Below, in pieces: positions 54,383 to 63,253 of a stretch of DNA of 64,000 nt. Numbering within the stretch: position 1 is the first letter of the stretch; every line of letters begins with the position of its first letter. Where the stretch lies: NCBI RefSeq assembly GCF_004348455.1, contig NZ_SMKA01000003.1, positions 1 through 64,000 on the forward strand, given 5' to 3'. This DNA is from Kribbella albertanoniae (GTDB lineage: Bacteria; Actinomycetota; Actinomycetes; Propionibacteriales; Kribbellaceae). The notes under the pieces are model-generated. The model saw nothing but the letters and a program-made list of their open reading frames with translations. It ran no database searches and had not been told where the DNA came from. Both the position numbers and the translations under genes were made by a program.

Positions 54383-55337
54383 CCACCACGATCCGCGGGT
54401 GCCGACCGGCGACAGCGACGTCGTACACGCCCCGCACTCGCCACCCCGGATCCGCGGCCAGTTGGGCCGCCTGCTCGTGGTTGAGGATCGCTACCACCAG
54501 GCCGTCCGGCTGCAGCACCCGCCGCCACTGACGCTGGTACGGCGTGAGGTCGTCGATCCCGATTCGCACTCCCCACGGCGGATTGGTGAGGATCCGGTCC
54601 ACCGAGCCGGTGAGTCGCGCAGCATCCCCGACCTGCCACCGCACCGCAGCCGAGTTCGCCCGAGCCGCAGCGATCGCGGCGGACGACAGATCGCTTCCCA
54701 GGTACGTCGCACCGGGCTGAACAGCACGCGCCTCCAGTAACACCGTCCCCGCTCCGCAGAACGGGTCGAGCACGCGCTGTCCGGCAGCCAGCCCAGCCAG
54801 GCGAGCCATTGCCGCAGCCACCGGCGGATGCAGGCTCCCGACCACAGTCCGTTGCCGCCACGCCCGCCGATGCAGCGGTACGTCGTACGGCCGCACCGCG
54901 ACCCACATGGTCTTCCCGTCCAGTACGACTCGCCATTCCGACCGGTCCGCCGGCGGCGTGCTTCCGTCCCGACGGGAGTGGTACGGCCCGCCGAGCACGG
55001 TACCGATCAGGTCCTCCACGTCGTACCGATTGAAGTTCCGCGACCCGTCGAAGGACGCTGTCACCGCATACGAGTCCTGCCGCGCCACTGACAGCACCCG
55101 TCGTAGCGCGTCACCCGCCGACACCAGTCCGGACTTCAGATGCCCCGGATCGCTGACCGCCGCCCGTACGACGAACAGGTCGTCAGCCAGCCGTGGGGGA
55201 GTATCGATGAGCTCCGCGGTCGCATCGACGACCAACTGCCGTTTGGACACCCCGACGACCCGGTGTCCCGCCGCGGCGACCTCCTCGGCCGCCAAACCTT
55301 CCAAACCCGTCACAGTGCGCACAAGCACCAAGGGCAT
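54324..55337 (-). CDS. Putative RNA methyltransferase (THUMP/UPF0020-like)
   Basis: 337 aa. The C-terminal half is an N-methylase with V-L-D-P-F-C-G-A-G-T (SAM loop) and the N-P-P-W catalytic motif. The N-terminal half looks like the THUMP-type RNA-binding part seen in TrmN/RlmL-like guanine-N2 methylases. The target is therefore probably tRNA or rRNA. ATG 55337 has GGAGAAG before it; an ATG at 55358 is less good. From 55338 to 55503 I see nothing. Confidence 0.8.
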   Translation of the reverse strand: MPLVLVRTVTGLEGLAAEEVAAAGHRVVGVSKRQLVVDATAELIDTPPRLADDLFVVRAAVSDPGHLKSGLVSAGDALRRVLSVARQDSYAVTASFDGSRNFNRYDVEDLIGTVLGGPYHSRRDGSTPPADRSEWRVVLDGKTMWVAVRPYDVPLHRRAWRQRTVVGSLHPPVAAAMARLAGLAAGQRVLDPFCGAGTVLLEARAVQPGATYLGSDLSSAAIAAARANSAAVRWQVGDAARLTGSVDRILTNPPWGVRIGIDDLTPYQRQWRRVLQPDGLVVAILNHEQAAQLAADPGWRVRGVYDVAVAGRHPRIVVATRHPLSVGPGGRPRPGAG

Positions 55338-55503
55338 GCGTCTTCTCCCGGTGAGCAATCGGGAGCAACCTCATGGTCGCCCCCGCATCGCCGACGGCGG
55401 GCAGGGCCTCGAACTGCGCCGGCGGGAGGTCAGCCGGCCGGGAAGAAGAACGCGTACATGCCCTGCATGATGGCAGGCGGCGCCTGCTGAGTTCGAGCGG
55501 TTT

Positions 55504-55836
55504 TCAGCGGGTGTCGAGTAGGCCGCGGGCGGCGGCTTCGTCCTTGGGCCAGACGTAGACGGTCCAGCCGTCCTTGGTGCGGGCGGTGGTGGCCTTGATG
55601 CCGAAGTCCTTGAGTTTCGAGACGGTGATCCGGGCCTCGTTGTGACTGTGTTCGGTCCGTACGTCGATCAGCAGGCCGAAGGCGTCCCGCTCGGCCGGGC
55701 GGGAGTCGACGCGGCGGACCAGGGAGCCGCGTCTGGACTTGGAGAAGGCCCAGCGGCAGAGCAGCACCATCACCCCGGCGAAGGCCAGGGCGATGACGGG
55801 GAACAGGAAGTACTGCTCGGCGAACACATACCCCAT
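55504..55836 (-). CDS. Small membrane protein, 110 aa
   Basis: One hydrophobic segment (about residues 8-30) ends in R-W-A-F-S-K-S-R-R, so the C-terminal domain is likely cytoplasmic. That domain contains D-A-F-G-L-L-I-D-V and a final T-V-Y-V-W-P-K-D-E-A. No family is recognised. ATG 55836 is used, since residues further upstream in the frame look unlike coding sequence; the RBS is weak. It diverges from the STAS gene. Confidence 0.55.
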   Translation of the reverse strand: MGYVFAEQYFLFPVIALAFAGVMVLLCRWAFSKSRRGSLVRRVDSRPAERDAFGLLIDVRTEHSHNEARITVSKLKDFGIKATTARTKDGWTVYVWPKDEAAARGLLDTR

Positions 55837-55962
55837 TGTGGCCCAGAAGAAAATCTCGTGGGGTCTTGGCAACCTTCCGGGTGTCCAGGGAGTCTTTACG
55901 AACACAACGCGCACTCAGCGGCCGATCACTCGGGGGCCGCCGGACGAGCGGAGGGCACGGAC

Positions 55963-56298
55963 ATGAACGCACCGACCCATGACAACGTCAGCCATTCAAC
56001 CGGGAACGTCATACACCTGACCGGCATCCTGGACGTGCGCTCGGTAGGCGACGTCCGGCAGACTCTCAACCAGCTGATCGACACCTCGCAGGGCGACGTG
56101 ATCGTCGACCTCGAAGCCGTGGACGCCGTCGACGCGACCGGCCTGGGTCTCTTGGTGGCGACCCATCGCCGGACCCAGCTCCTGGGCCGTCAGCTCGTCC
56201 TGTGGCATCCACTCCCGTCCGTCGTGCGGATCCTGGCGGTCACCCGCCTGCACCGCATCCTGCACGTGGAACGCACACCGCTGCCGATGACGGCCTGA
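55963..56298 (+). CDS. STAS-domain protein (anti-sigma factor antagonist type)
   Basis: 111 aa. A beta-alpha STAS fold is seen as G-N-V-I-H-L-T-G-I-L-D-V-R-S-V, then V-I-V-D-L-E-A-V-D-A-V-D-A-T-G-L-G-L-L-V, where the D-A-T-G segment holds the phosphorylatable Ser/Thr site of SpoIIAA-like proteins. It may counter an anti-sigma kinase encoded elsewhere. GCGGAGGG precedes ATG 55963. Confidence 0.85.
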   Translation: MNAPTHDNVSHSTGNVIHLTGILDVRSVGDVRQTLNQLIDTSQGDVIVDLEAVDAVDATGLGLLVATHRRTQLLGRQLVLWHPLPSVVRILAVTRLHRILHVERTPLPMTA

Positions 56299-56462
56299 GG
56301 GGAGGTCTGGCGCCCCCACGCCTACTGCGCTGCACTCGGCACGGCACCTCGACGCACTGGAGCAAAGGCCACGATGGAAAAACATCGAGGCCTCCGCTCC
56401 AGCACGCCGAGCTACCGCACCGAGCACATGCTCGCTACGGCGCGGGGCCGCCAGACCTCCCC
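56299..56462. other. Large structured element with nested inverted repeats
   Basis: An outer 13-bp perfect inverted repeat GGGGAGGTCTGGC (56299-56311) / GCCAGACCTCCCC (56450-56462) extends to about 22 bp with mismatches. Within it lie CTCGGC/GCCGAG (56335-56340, 56406-56411), CTGGAGC/GCTCCAG (56357-56363, 56396-56402), GGCC/GGCC and CGATG/CATCG with a GAAAAA loop (56372-56387). A side hairpin GAGC/GCTC is at 56422-56433. The 164-nt whole begins right after the STAS gene stop and could be a non-coding RNA, a MITE-like repeat or a complex terminator. No gene is present in 56299-56540. Confidence 0.65.
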
Positions 56463-56540
56463 CGAATGTGACGCAGCCCCCTTATGACACGAGTCACGAG
56501 GGGGCGACTCACAAGCTCACACAGTCCTACTCTCGGGTAC

Positions 56541-58526
56541 ATGACGACTGGTGAGCGGGACCGGCCGTGGGTGATGCGGACCTACGCGGGGCATTCGTCC
56601 GCGGCGGAGTCGAACACGCTGTTCCGGCGGAACCTGGCCAAGGGACAGACGGGGTTGTCGGTGGCGTTCGACCTGCCGACACAGACCGGGTACGACGCTG
56701 ATCATCCGCTGGCGAAGGGCGAGGTCGGCAAGGTCGGCGTACCGGTGGCGCATCTGGGCGATGTGCGGGCGCTGTTCGACCAGATCCCGCTGGCGCAGAT
56801 GAACACCTCGATGACGATCAACGCGCCGGCCATGTGGATGCTGGCGCTCTACCAGGTCGCGGCGCAGGAGCAGGGTGCGTTGCCGTCCGAGCTGACCGGT
56901 ACGACGCAGAACGACATCGTCAAGGAGTACCTGTCCCGCGGGACGTATGCGTTCCCGCCGGACGCGTCGCTGCGGCTGACGACCGACCTGATCGCCTACA
57001 CGGTCGCGAACGTCCCGAAGTGGAACCCGATCAACATCTGCAGCTACCACCTGCAGGAGGCCGGGGCGACCCCGGTGCAGGAGCTTGCCTTCGCACTCTC
57101 CACGGCGATCGCCGTACTGGATCGAGTGCGGGACGGTGGTCAGGTGGATCCGGAGCGGTTCGGTGACGTCGTACAGCGGATCTCCTTCTTCGTGAACTCC
57201 GGTGTGCGGTTCATCGAGGAGATGTGCAAGATGCGCGCGTTCGTCCGGCTGTGGGACGAGCTGACGCTGGAGCGGTACGGCATCACGGACCCCAAGGCGC
57301 GACGGCTCCGGTACGGCGTTCAGGTGAACTCGCTCGGTTTGACCGAGGCGCAGCCCGAGAACAACGTGCAGCGGATCGTGCTCGAGATGCTCGGCGTGAC
57401 GCTCTCCAAGAACGCCCGGGCGCGTGCGGTGCAGTTGCCGGCGTGGAACGAGGCGCTCGGCCTCCCGCGGCCGTGGGACCAGCAGTGGTCGCTCCGGATG
57501 CAGCAGGTGCTTGCGTACGAGTCCGACCTGCTCGAGTACGACGACATCTTCGACGGCTCGCATGTCATCGCAGCCAAGGTGGATGAGCTGGTCGCGGGAG
57601 CGCGTGACGAGATCGACCGCGTGCAGGCCATGGGCGGTGCGGTCGTGGCTGTGGAGAGCGGCTATCTGAAGTCGGCTCTGGTCGGTTCACACGCCGAGCG
57701 CTGGCAGCGGATCGAGTCCGGTGAGCAGGTTGTGGTCGGCGTCAACAAGTTCGAGAACACCGAGCCGTCGCCGCTGACCGCTGACCTGGACACTGCGATC
57801 CAGACCGTCGACCCGGCCGCCGAACAGGCCGCTCTGACCTCTCTGCGCGAGTGGCGGTCGCAGCGGGATCAGAAGGCGGTCGACACGGCCCTGGCGAAGC
57901 TGCGCGACACTGCGAAGGGCACCGACAACCTGATGCCGGCAACGCTCGAGTGCGTCCGGGCCGGCGTGACCACGGGTGAGTGGTCCGGCGTACTGCGGGA
58001 GATGTTCGGTGAGTACCGTGCGCCGACCGGTGTGTCCGGATCGGTGGGTGTGTCGGCCGGCGGTGAGGCGATCGCTGCGGTCCGGGTGAAGGTGTCCGAG
58101 ACGTCGACCGAGCTGGGCGGCAGACTGCGGTTCCTGGTTGGCAAGCCAGGACTGGACGGTCACTCGAACGGCGCTGAGCAGGTCGCCGTCCGGGCTCGTG
58201 ATGTCGGCTTCGAGGTGATCTACCAAGGCATCCGGCTGACACCCGAGCAGATCGTGGCGGCAGCGGTGGCCGAGGACGTGCACTGTGTCGGGCTGTCGAT
58301 TCTGTCCGGCTCGCACATGGAGCTGGTCCCGGCCGTCGTGGCCGGTCTGCGCGAGGCGGGCCTTGAGGACGTGCCCGTGGTTGTCGGCGGAATCGTGCCG
58401 GATGCCGACGCGAGGGCACTGCTGGCGTCCGGTGTGGCGGCCGTTTACACCCCGAAGGACTACGACCTGACCGGCATGATGTCCGACATGGTCGACGTGA
58501 TCAGGGCGGCCAACAAACTCGACTGA
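56541..58526 (+). CDS. meaA: MeaA-type acyl-CoA mutase (ethylmalonyl-CoA mutase-like)
   Basis: 661 aa adenosylcobalamin-dependent radical mutase. The N-terminal acyl-CoA barrel begins R-T-Y-A-G-H-S-S-A and includes S-V-A-F-D-L-P-T-Q-T-G-Y-D and S-M-T-I-N-A. The C-terminal B12 domain carries D-G-H-S-N-G (Asp539-His541-Gly544), in which the histidine is the lower ligand of cobalt. Single-chain length and the missing N-terminal linker match MeaA proteins, which rearrange ethylmalonyl-CoA to methylsuccinyl-CoA. Other short-chain substrates are possible. ATG 56541 is used. Confidence 0.9.
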   Translation: MTTGERDRPWVMRTYAGHSSAAESNTLFRRNLAKGQTGLSVAFDLPTQTGYDADHPLAKGEVGKVGVPVAHLGDVRALFDQIPLAQMNTSMTINAPAMWMLALYQVAAQEQGALPSELTGTTQNDIVKEYLSRGTYAFPPDASLRLTTDLIAYTVANVPKWNPINICSYHLQEAGATPVQELAFALSTAIAVLDRVRDGGQVDPERFGDVVQRISFFVNSGVRFIEEMCKMRAFVRLWDELTLERYGITDPKARRLRYGVQVNSLGLTEAQPENNVQRIVLEMLGVTLSKNARARAVQLPAWNEALGLPRPWDQQWSLRMQQVLAYESDLLEYDDIFDGSHVIAAKVDELVAGARDEIDRVQAMGGAVVAVESGYLKSALVGSHAERWQRIESGEQVVVGVNKFENTEPSPLTADLDTAIQTVDPAAEQAALTSLREWRSQRDQKAVDTALAKLRDTAKGTDNLMPATLECVRAGVTTGEWSGVLREMFGEYRAPTGVSGSVGVSAGGEAIAAVRVKVSETSTELGGRLRFLVGKPGLDGHSNGAEQVAVRARDVGFEVIYQGIRLTPEQIVAAAVAEDVHCVGLSILSGSHMELVPAVVAGLREAGLEDVPVVVGGIVPDADARALLASGVAAVYTPKDYDLTGMMSDMVDVIRAANKLD

Positions 58527-58643
58527 CCATCGGGCAGTGCTGAAGGATGTGGTGAAGGATTCTCACGGAAATCGTTGTCCAATGGTAGTTTCCTGCCTTC
58601 GGAAGCCTCTTCCGTGCGAAAACATCATCCGGAGGTCCCGCCC

Positions 58644-60701
58644 ATGCCTCGGTCCGCGCGATTCCGCGCCTTTCTGACAACGATCCTCACCACGGCCGCA
58701 GTTCTCGGAGCTGCCCCGTCCTCATCTACCGCCGCGACCACCGCCCCAGCCGCAGCCGGTTGTGACGCCGCGGCGGCCGGCTACACCACGGCACTGCAGA
58801 TCAACCTGCCCACGTCTGCGAGCTGGCTCAACACGACCCCGCCGTACACGGTGAACAACACCGCCGCCATCGGCTCCAATTTCGATCGCGTCGGCTACTG
58901 CCTCGAGCTGAACGGCCCGCAGGGCGTTCAGTGGGTGTGGACGGCGATGGCGCCGTTCACCAGCGACGCCAGGCGACTGGGCCTGCAGACATCCACCGGA
59001 CAGATCTTCCGGCAGCAGGTCGGCGACCTCGAGGTCGCCTCCAACGTGGCCGGCGTGACGACCGGCACAGGTCAGACCGGGTACGTCGAGATGTGGCCGA
59101 ACCGGTACGACAAAGTCGCCAGCGGCCAGGTGCCGAATGCCTCGGAGAGCACGTACGACGCCGACGACAGCCCGACCACGGTTCTCGGCCACGGCTCGTT
59201 CCAGATCCACCAGATCGGTGCCACCAAGCCGTCGAGCGTGCCGGCCAAGCCGGTGCTCTCGATCAACAGGTTCAGCGAGTCGACCAGCAACGTCCTCGCG
59301 CTCGGCATCGGCGCCAACACCAGTGGGGCGCCCGACTGGACGCTGACCGACAACGCGGCGACGTACACGCAGCGCAAGCTGACCGTCTACGCCCGCCCGT
59401 CGCTGGTGAAGCTGACTGACATGCCGCAGGACCTGAAGCTGATCCCGCGGGACAGCCAGAACGGAGCCAACCCCGCAGTGGCCGGTGAAGTCACCGCCGC
59501 CGGGGTGGATCAGGTCGAACTGCGCGTCACTGGCCACGGCGAGACGCAGACCTTCACCGCTCCGGCGTCCGCGCCGTTCCGGTTCACGCCGCGCATCGAG
59601 GCGGGTCTGTGGGACTACACCTTCGAACTAAGAGCCACTGGGCCTGGCATCGACCGCGTCGTGGCCAGGCGCACCGGCATCGTCTCCGGTGACGTGTATG
59701 TGGTGCAGGGGCAGTCGAATGCCCAGGCAGCCAAATACGCCGGCGCCGCGAACGTCGAAGAGTCGCGCTATCTCAGGAGCTTCGGCAGCGCGACCGTCGA
59801 GTCTTCCCTCTCTGGCCCTGACCGGGTCTGGCACTACGCGACCGGCGACATCACCAAGCAGCCCGGTTCGGCCGGTCAGTGGGCGATCCGGATGGGCCGC
59901 CGAATCGTCGACACCTATGGAGTTCCGGTCGCCCTGTTCAACGGCGCGCACGGCGGGAAGCCGGCCAGCTTCTTCCAGCGCAACGACACCACCCCGAACG
60001 ACCTGACGACCAACTACGGACGCCTACGCAGTCGCTTGCAGGCCTCCGGAGTGCTCAGCAAGGTCAAGGGCGTGTTCTGGTACCAGGGTGAGTCCGAGAG
60101 CGACAACGCAGCAGTCCACATCTCCGGCACCACTTCACTGCTGGCGGACTGGCGCACGGAGATGACAACTGCGAAGTACTTCGTCTACCAGGTCCGCACG
60201 TCCCCCTGTCAGAACACCACGACCATCAACCTCCGTGAGGCGCAGCGCAAACTCGGCCCCAGCCACGGCGTCACCCTGCTGTCGACAACCAGCCTGTCCG
60301 GTCACGACGGCTGCCACTACGCCTACGCCGATGGCTACCGCGAGATGGGCGACCAAACGTTCGCAGTAGTGGCCAGGGAGCTGTACGACGGCCCGTCGGC
60401 CGGCGTGGCTCCGCCGAACCCGGCAAGTGTCACCCAGAGCGGCAACACCCTCACTGTGAAGCTCCGGTCGACCGATCCGCTCACAGTGGAAGCCGGAGTG
60501 CGCGCGGACTTCCGGCTGGTCGGCTCCACCGTCACTGTCAGTTCGGTGGCCTACGAAGCCGGTGGCTCACTCAAGCTCACCTTGTCCGGTACGCCGACCG
60601 GTGCGACCGCACTCGTCTACCAGGGGCACCTGAAGTCGGGGCCGGCGATCACCAATGCCACCGGGACCGGCCTGCTGGCCTTCAGCCTCGCTATCAGCTA
60701 G
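58644..60701 (+). CDS. Secreted SASA/carbohydrate-esterase-like protein
   Basis: 685 aa. Signal peptide (about residues 1-31) with an S-T-A-A cleavage region, an N-terminal beta-rich domain of some 300 residues, then a sialate-O-acetylesterase/CE6-type domain. The serine block is V-V-Q-G-Q-S-N-A (near residue 357), block V is F-W-Y-Q-G-E-S-E-S, and D-G-C-H-Y carries the catalytic His. It probably removes acetyl groups from extracellular polysaccharide. CCGGAGG precedes ATG 58644. Confidence 0.8.
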   Translation: MPRSARFRAFLTTILTTAAVLGAAPSSSTAATTAPAAAGCDAAAAGYTTALQINLPTSASWLNTTPPYTVNNTAAIGSNFDRVGYCLELNGPQGVQWVWTAMAPFTSDARRLGLQTSTGQIFRQQVGDLEVASNVAGVTTGTGQTGYVEMWPNRYDKVASGQVPNASESTYDADDSPTTVLGHGSFQIHQIGATKPSSVPAKPVLSINRFSESTSNVLALGIGANTSGAPDWTLTDNAATYTQRKLTVYARPSLVKLTDMPQDLKLIPRDSQNGANPAVAGEVTAAGVDQVELRVTGHGETQTFTAPASAPFRFTPRIEAGLWDYTFELRATGPGIDRVVARRTGIVSGDVYVVQGQSNAQAAKYAGAANVEESRYLRSFGSATVESSLSGPDRVWHYATGDITKQPGSAGQWAIRMGRRIVDTYGVPVALFNGAHGGKPASFFQRNDTTPNDLTTNYGRLRSRLQASGVLSKVKGVFWYQGESESDNAAVHISGTTSLLADWRTEMTTAKYFVYQVRTSPCQNTTTINLREAQRKLGPSHGVTLLSTTSLSGHDGCHYAYADGYREMGDQTFAVVARELYDGPSAGVAPPNPASVTQSGNTLTVKLRSTDPLTVEAGVRADFRLVGSTVTVSSVAYEAGGSLKLTLSGTPTGATALVYQGHLKSGPAITNATGTGLLAFSLAIS

Positions 60702-61194
60702 CCGGTACGGCGCCGGCCCGCTCACTCAGCAACTCCTCAACGGCCTTGGGCAGAGTGGTCTCGAAGTCGAGCAGCTTTGCCCAGGTCAGGGTGACGGTGA
60801 TCAGCGTCATCTCGGTGTAGAGACCCTTCACGCCGGCCACCCAGCCGACGTACTGCTCCTCGGTCATCACCTTGCGGCCGGCCACCAGGTAGCCCTCCGG
60901 GATGCCCTGGACCAGCTCGACCTCGGCGGTGCCGCGGAGCAGCAGCACCTTGGGCGGGAAGGCGCCCTTGTCGATGGTGAGGGCGACCTTCGGGTTCTTC
61001 TTCAGCGCGGCGACCTTGGCCGACTTCGGCACGGTGGCGATCAGCAGCTTGTCGCCCTCCATCCAGAAGCCGATCGGGATCACCCGCGGGTCGCCGTCCA
61101 GGCCGTCGTAGGCGAAGCGGGCCGGCTCGGGGCCGTTCAGCAGTTGCTGGGAGTACGGCTTGGCGAGGATCTCGGCGATCTGTTCGGCGTTCAT
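60694..61194 (-). CDS. PPOX-family flavin- or F420-binding protein
   Basis: 166 aa with a split-barrel fold: P-R-V-I-P-I-G-F-W-M-E-G-D-K-L-L-I-A-T and S-A-K-V-A-A-L-K-K-N-P-K-V-A-L-T-I-D are the cofactor-binding strands of pyridoxamine 5'-phosphate oxidase-like proteins. In actinobacteria many of these use F420 or haem; which cofactor applies here is not clear. ATG 61194 is chosen over 61263. It overlaps the esterase gene by 8 bp. Confidence 0.8.
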   Translation of the reverse strand: MNAEQIAEILAKPYSQQLLNGPEPARFAYDGLDGDPRVIPIGFWMEGDKLLIATVPKSAKVAALKKNPKVALTIDKGAFPPKVLLLRGTAEVELVQGIPEGYLVAGRKVMTEEQYVGWVAGVKGLYTEMTLITVTLTWAKLLDFETTLPKAVEELLSERAGAVPAS

Positions 61195-61280
61195 GGTTCG
61201 AATCCAATCGGTGCGGTGGGTGCTTTCGTTGATGGGACGGAGCTGCCGGGCGATCCTCGACATCAGTAGGTTGGGGAATT

Positions 61281-63137
61281 GTGGAATCTTTCGGATTCGG
61301 TCCCGGAACCGTTCAGATCGCCGACGACGGCGCGGTCGCCCAGGTGCTGCACCCCGACGGCCGCGACGTGCTCCAGTACGCCGCGCCGCGCGCCTGGGGC
61401 AAGGGCTTCCTGATCACGGACCGCGGCAGCCACCGCTTCGACCACCCGGCACTCGTGCGCTGGCGGAGCACTGGACTCGACCTCCTCTACCAGCTGGGCG
61501 GTCTGGAGCTCCGGGTCGGCCGCCGCTTCGGTGAGCACTGGACGGAGACGTACGAACTCCGCAATCCGACCGGAGCGCCGGTCGAGGTCGGCTCACTCGC
61601 GATCAGTACGCCGTACCGCGATGTGTATCGCTCTAGTCGCGAGAGCCTCACCGGTGCAGTCCACGCGCACATCTGGACCGGCGGTGCGGACGCATGGGCC
61701 TGGGCAGTCCCGATGGACGGCAGTGGTCCCGGTCTGGGGCTACAGCTCAAGGAAGGCGAGCTCTGGGCGTACTCCGTCGAGTCCCGCGAACCAGACAGCA
61801 GCAGCAACACCCGCGGCCATCTCTACCTGCACATCACCGACCACGCACGCGCACCGCACGCCATGGGCGGTCAGCCGCAGATCACGCTCGCCCCAGGAGC
61901 GTCGTACCGCTGGACGTGGCAGCTCGGCTGGTACGACGACCTGTCCGCCTTCCACGCGGATCGCGGGCCACGGCTCGTTGCTGACCGGCTGGCGGCCGAG
62001 GTGGGGGGGACGATCGAGGTGCGTGGCCATGGCCCAGTCACTGCTCAAGAGCCTGGTCTGAAGTATGTCGATGCCGACGGTGCGCGAGTGGCGCTGCTGT
62101 TCCACGAGCCGCTGCGGGTGATCGCAGAGCGCCGCGTGCGGTTCGTTCTCGACCACCAGCGTCGTCCCGAGCTACCGGACAGCCGCCAGTACGCCTTCGT
62201 GCCGTACGACGTCGACAGCGGGCTGACCGTGCTGGCCGACGGCTGGCGGGACTGGTCCGACGGGCGTGAGCGGATCGGTATGGCGCTCCTGCTGCAGGAG
62301 GTCCGTGACCAGGGCTGGGGTGACCGGCGGGAGCTCGATGAAGCACTGGCTGGGTATGAGCGCTTCGTTCACGACTATCTGGTCGACGACGACGGCACAG
62401 TCCACGAGGACAGCGAGAATCGGGACCACATCAGGCTCTACAACTTCCCGTGGTTCGCACGGTTCCTGCTGGGCCAGGGTGACCGGGAGGGTGCAGCACG
62501 CGTCCTCAACCGGTACTACGAGCTGGGCGGCGATCACTTCCTCGCCTTCGATCTCGGGCCGCTCCTGACCGAGCTGGGACTGCATGAGCATCTCGTCCGG
62601 CATGCGCGCACGTTCCTCCAGTACGGCGATGAGCTGCCGCCGCATGAGGTCAACTACGAGCAGTCGATGGTGGCACCACTCCTGGAGCTCCTGGTCGCGG
62701 CGTACCGGATTGCACCGGAGGAGATCGACGGTGCCGAGCTGAGCCGCAGACTGCCCTGGCTGACTGCGTTCGCGGCCGACCAGCCCGACGTACGGCTGCG
62801 GCACGTGCCGATCCGGCACTGGGACGGCTACTGGTTCGGACGACTGCGACTGTGGGGTGACGTCTTCCCGCACTACTGGTCTGTGCTCAGTGCGGCCGTG
62901 TACGACGCCTGGCCGCGCGAACTGGTCACCGAGCAGCAGGCGGCCTGGCTGGATGCCGCAGCGGCTGCGATTCTGCGCGCGAACCTGGTCAACTTCGCCC
63001 CGGACGGTACGGCGACCTGTGCGTTCGTCTACCCGAGTTGTGTGAACGGCCAGCCGGCGCACGTCGCGGACCCGCTCGCAAATGATCAGGACTGGGCTCT
63101 CGTCTACGCCCTACGTTCTAACGATAGAAGGTGTTAA
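61281..63137 (+). CDS. Glycosidase-like protein of unknown family, 618 aa
   Basis: An N-terminal beta-sandwich of roughly 240 residues is followed by a helical region with many W, Y, H and E residues (W-x-D-W-S-D-G-R-E-R, N-R-D-H-I-R-L-Y-N-F-P-W-F and R-H-W-D-G-Y-W-F-G). The two-part shape resembles (alpha/alpha)6-barrel glycosidases and polysaccharide lyases. No signal peptide, so it would act inside the cell, on imported oligosaccharide. I cannot name the family. GTG 61281 is the only reasonable start. Confidence 0.65.
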   Translation: MESFGFGPGTVQIADDGAVAQVLHPDGRDVLQYAAPRAWGKGFLITDRGSHRFDHPALVRWRSTGLDLLYQLGGLELRVGRRFGEHWTETYELRNPTGAPVEVGSLAISTPYRDVYRSSRESLTGAVHAHIWTGGADAWAWAVPMDGSGPGLGLQLKEGELWAYSVESREPDSSSNTRGHLYLHITDHARAPHAMGGQPQITLAPGASYRWTWQLGWYDDLSAFHADRGPRLVADRLAAEVGGTIEVRGHGPVTAQEPGLKYVDADGARVALLFHEPLRVIAERRVRFVLDHQRRPELPDSRQYAFVPYDVDSGLTVLADGWRDWSDGRERIGMALLLQEVRDQGWGDRRELDEALAGYERFVHDYLVDDDGTVHEDSENRDHIRLYNFPWFARFLLGQGDREGAARVLNRYYELGGDHFLAFDLGPLLTELGLHEHLVRHARTFLQYGDELPPHEVNYEQSMVAPLLELLVAAYRIAPEEIDGAELSRRLPWLTAFAADQPDVRLRHVPIRHWDGYWFGRLRLWGDVFPHYWSVLSAAVYDAWPRELVTEQQAAWLDAAAAAILRANLVNFAPDGTATCAFVYPSCVNGQPAHVADPLANDQDWALVYALRSNDRRC

Positions 63138-63202
63138 AAGCACCACAGCCGAGTGAGAGAGGCCACCGGCAGTTTACGAAAGATACCTACCTTCGCAGGG
63201 GT

Positions 63203-63240
63203 GGCGGATGGTAACTTCACGACACAGAAGGCCATCCGCC
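63203..63240. promoter_or_regulatory. Inverted repeat ahead of the terminal regulator gene
   Basis: GGCGGATGG (63203-63211) pairs perfectly with CCATCCGCC (63232-63240) across a 20-nt spacer. It may be an operator for the regulator gene, or a hairpin ending the upstream glycosidase transcript. Confidence 0.45.
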
Positions 63241-63253
63241 CTGGTGGCCGATC

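Noticed and set aside
56299-56462. Cobalamin riboswitch for meaA
   Set aside because: No B12-box-like sequence was visible, and the element consists of simple nested inverted repeats.
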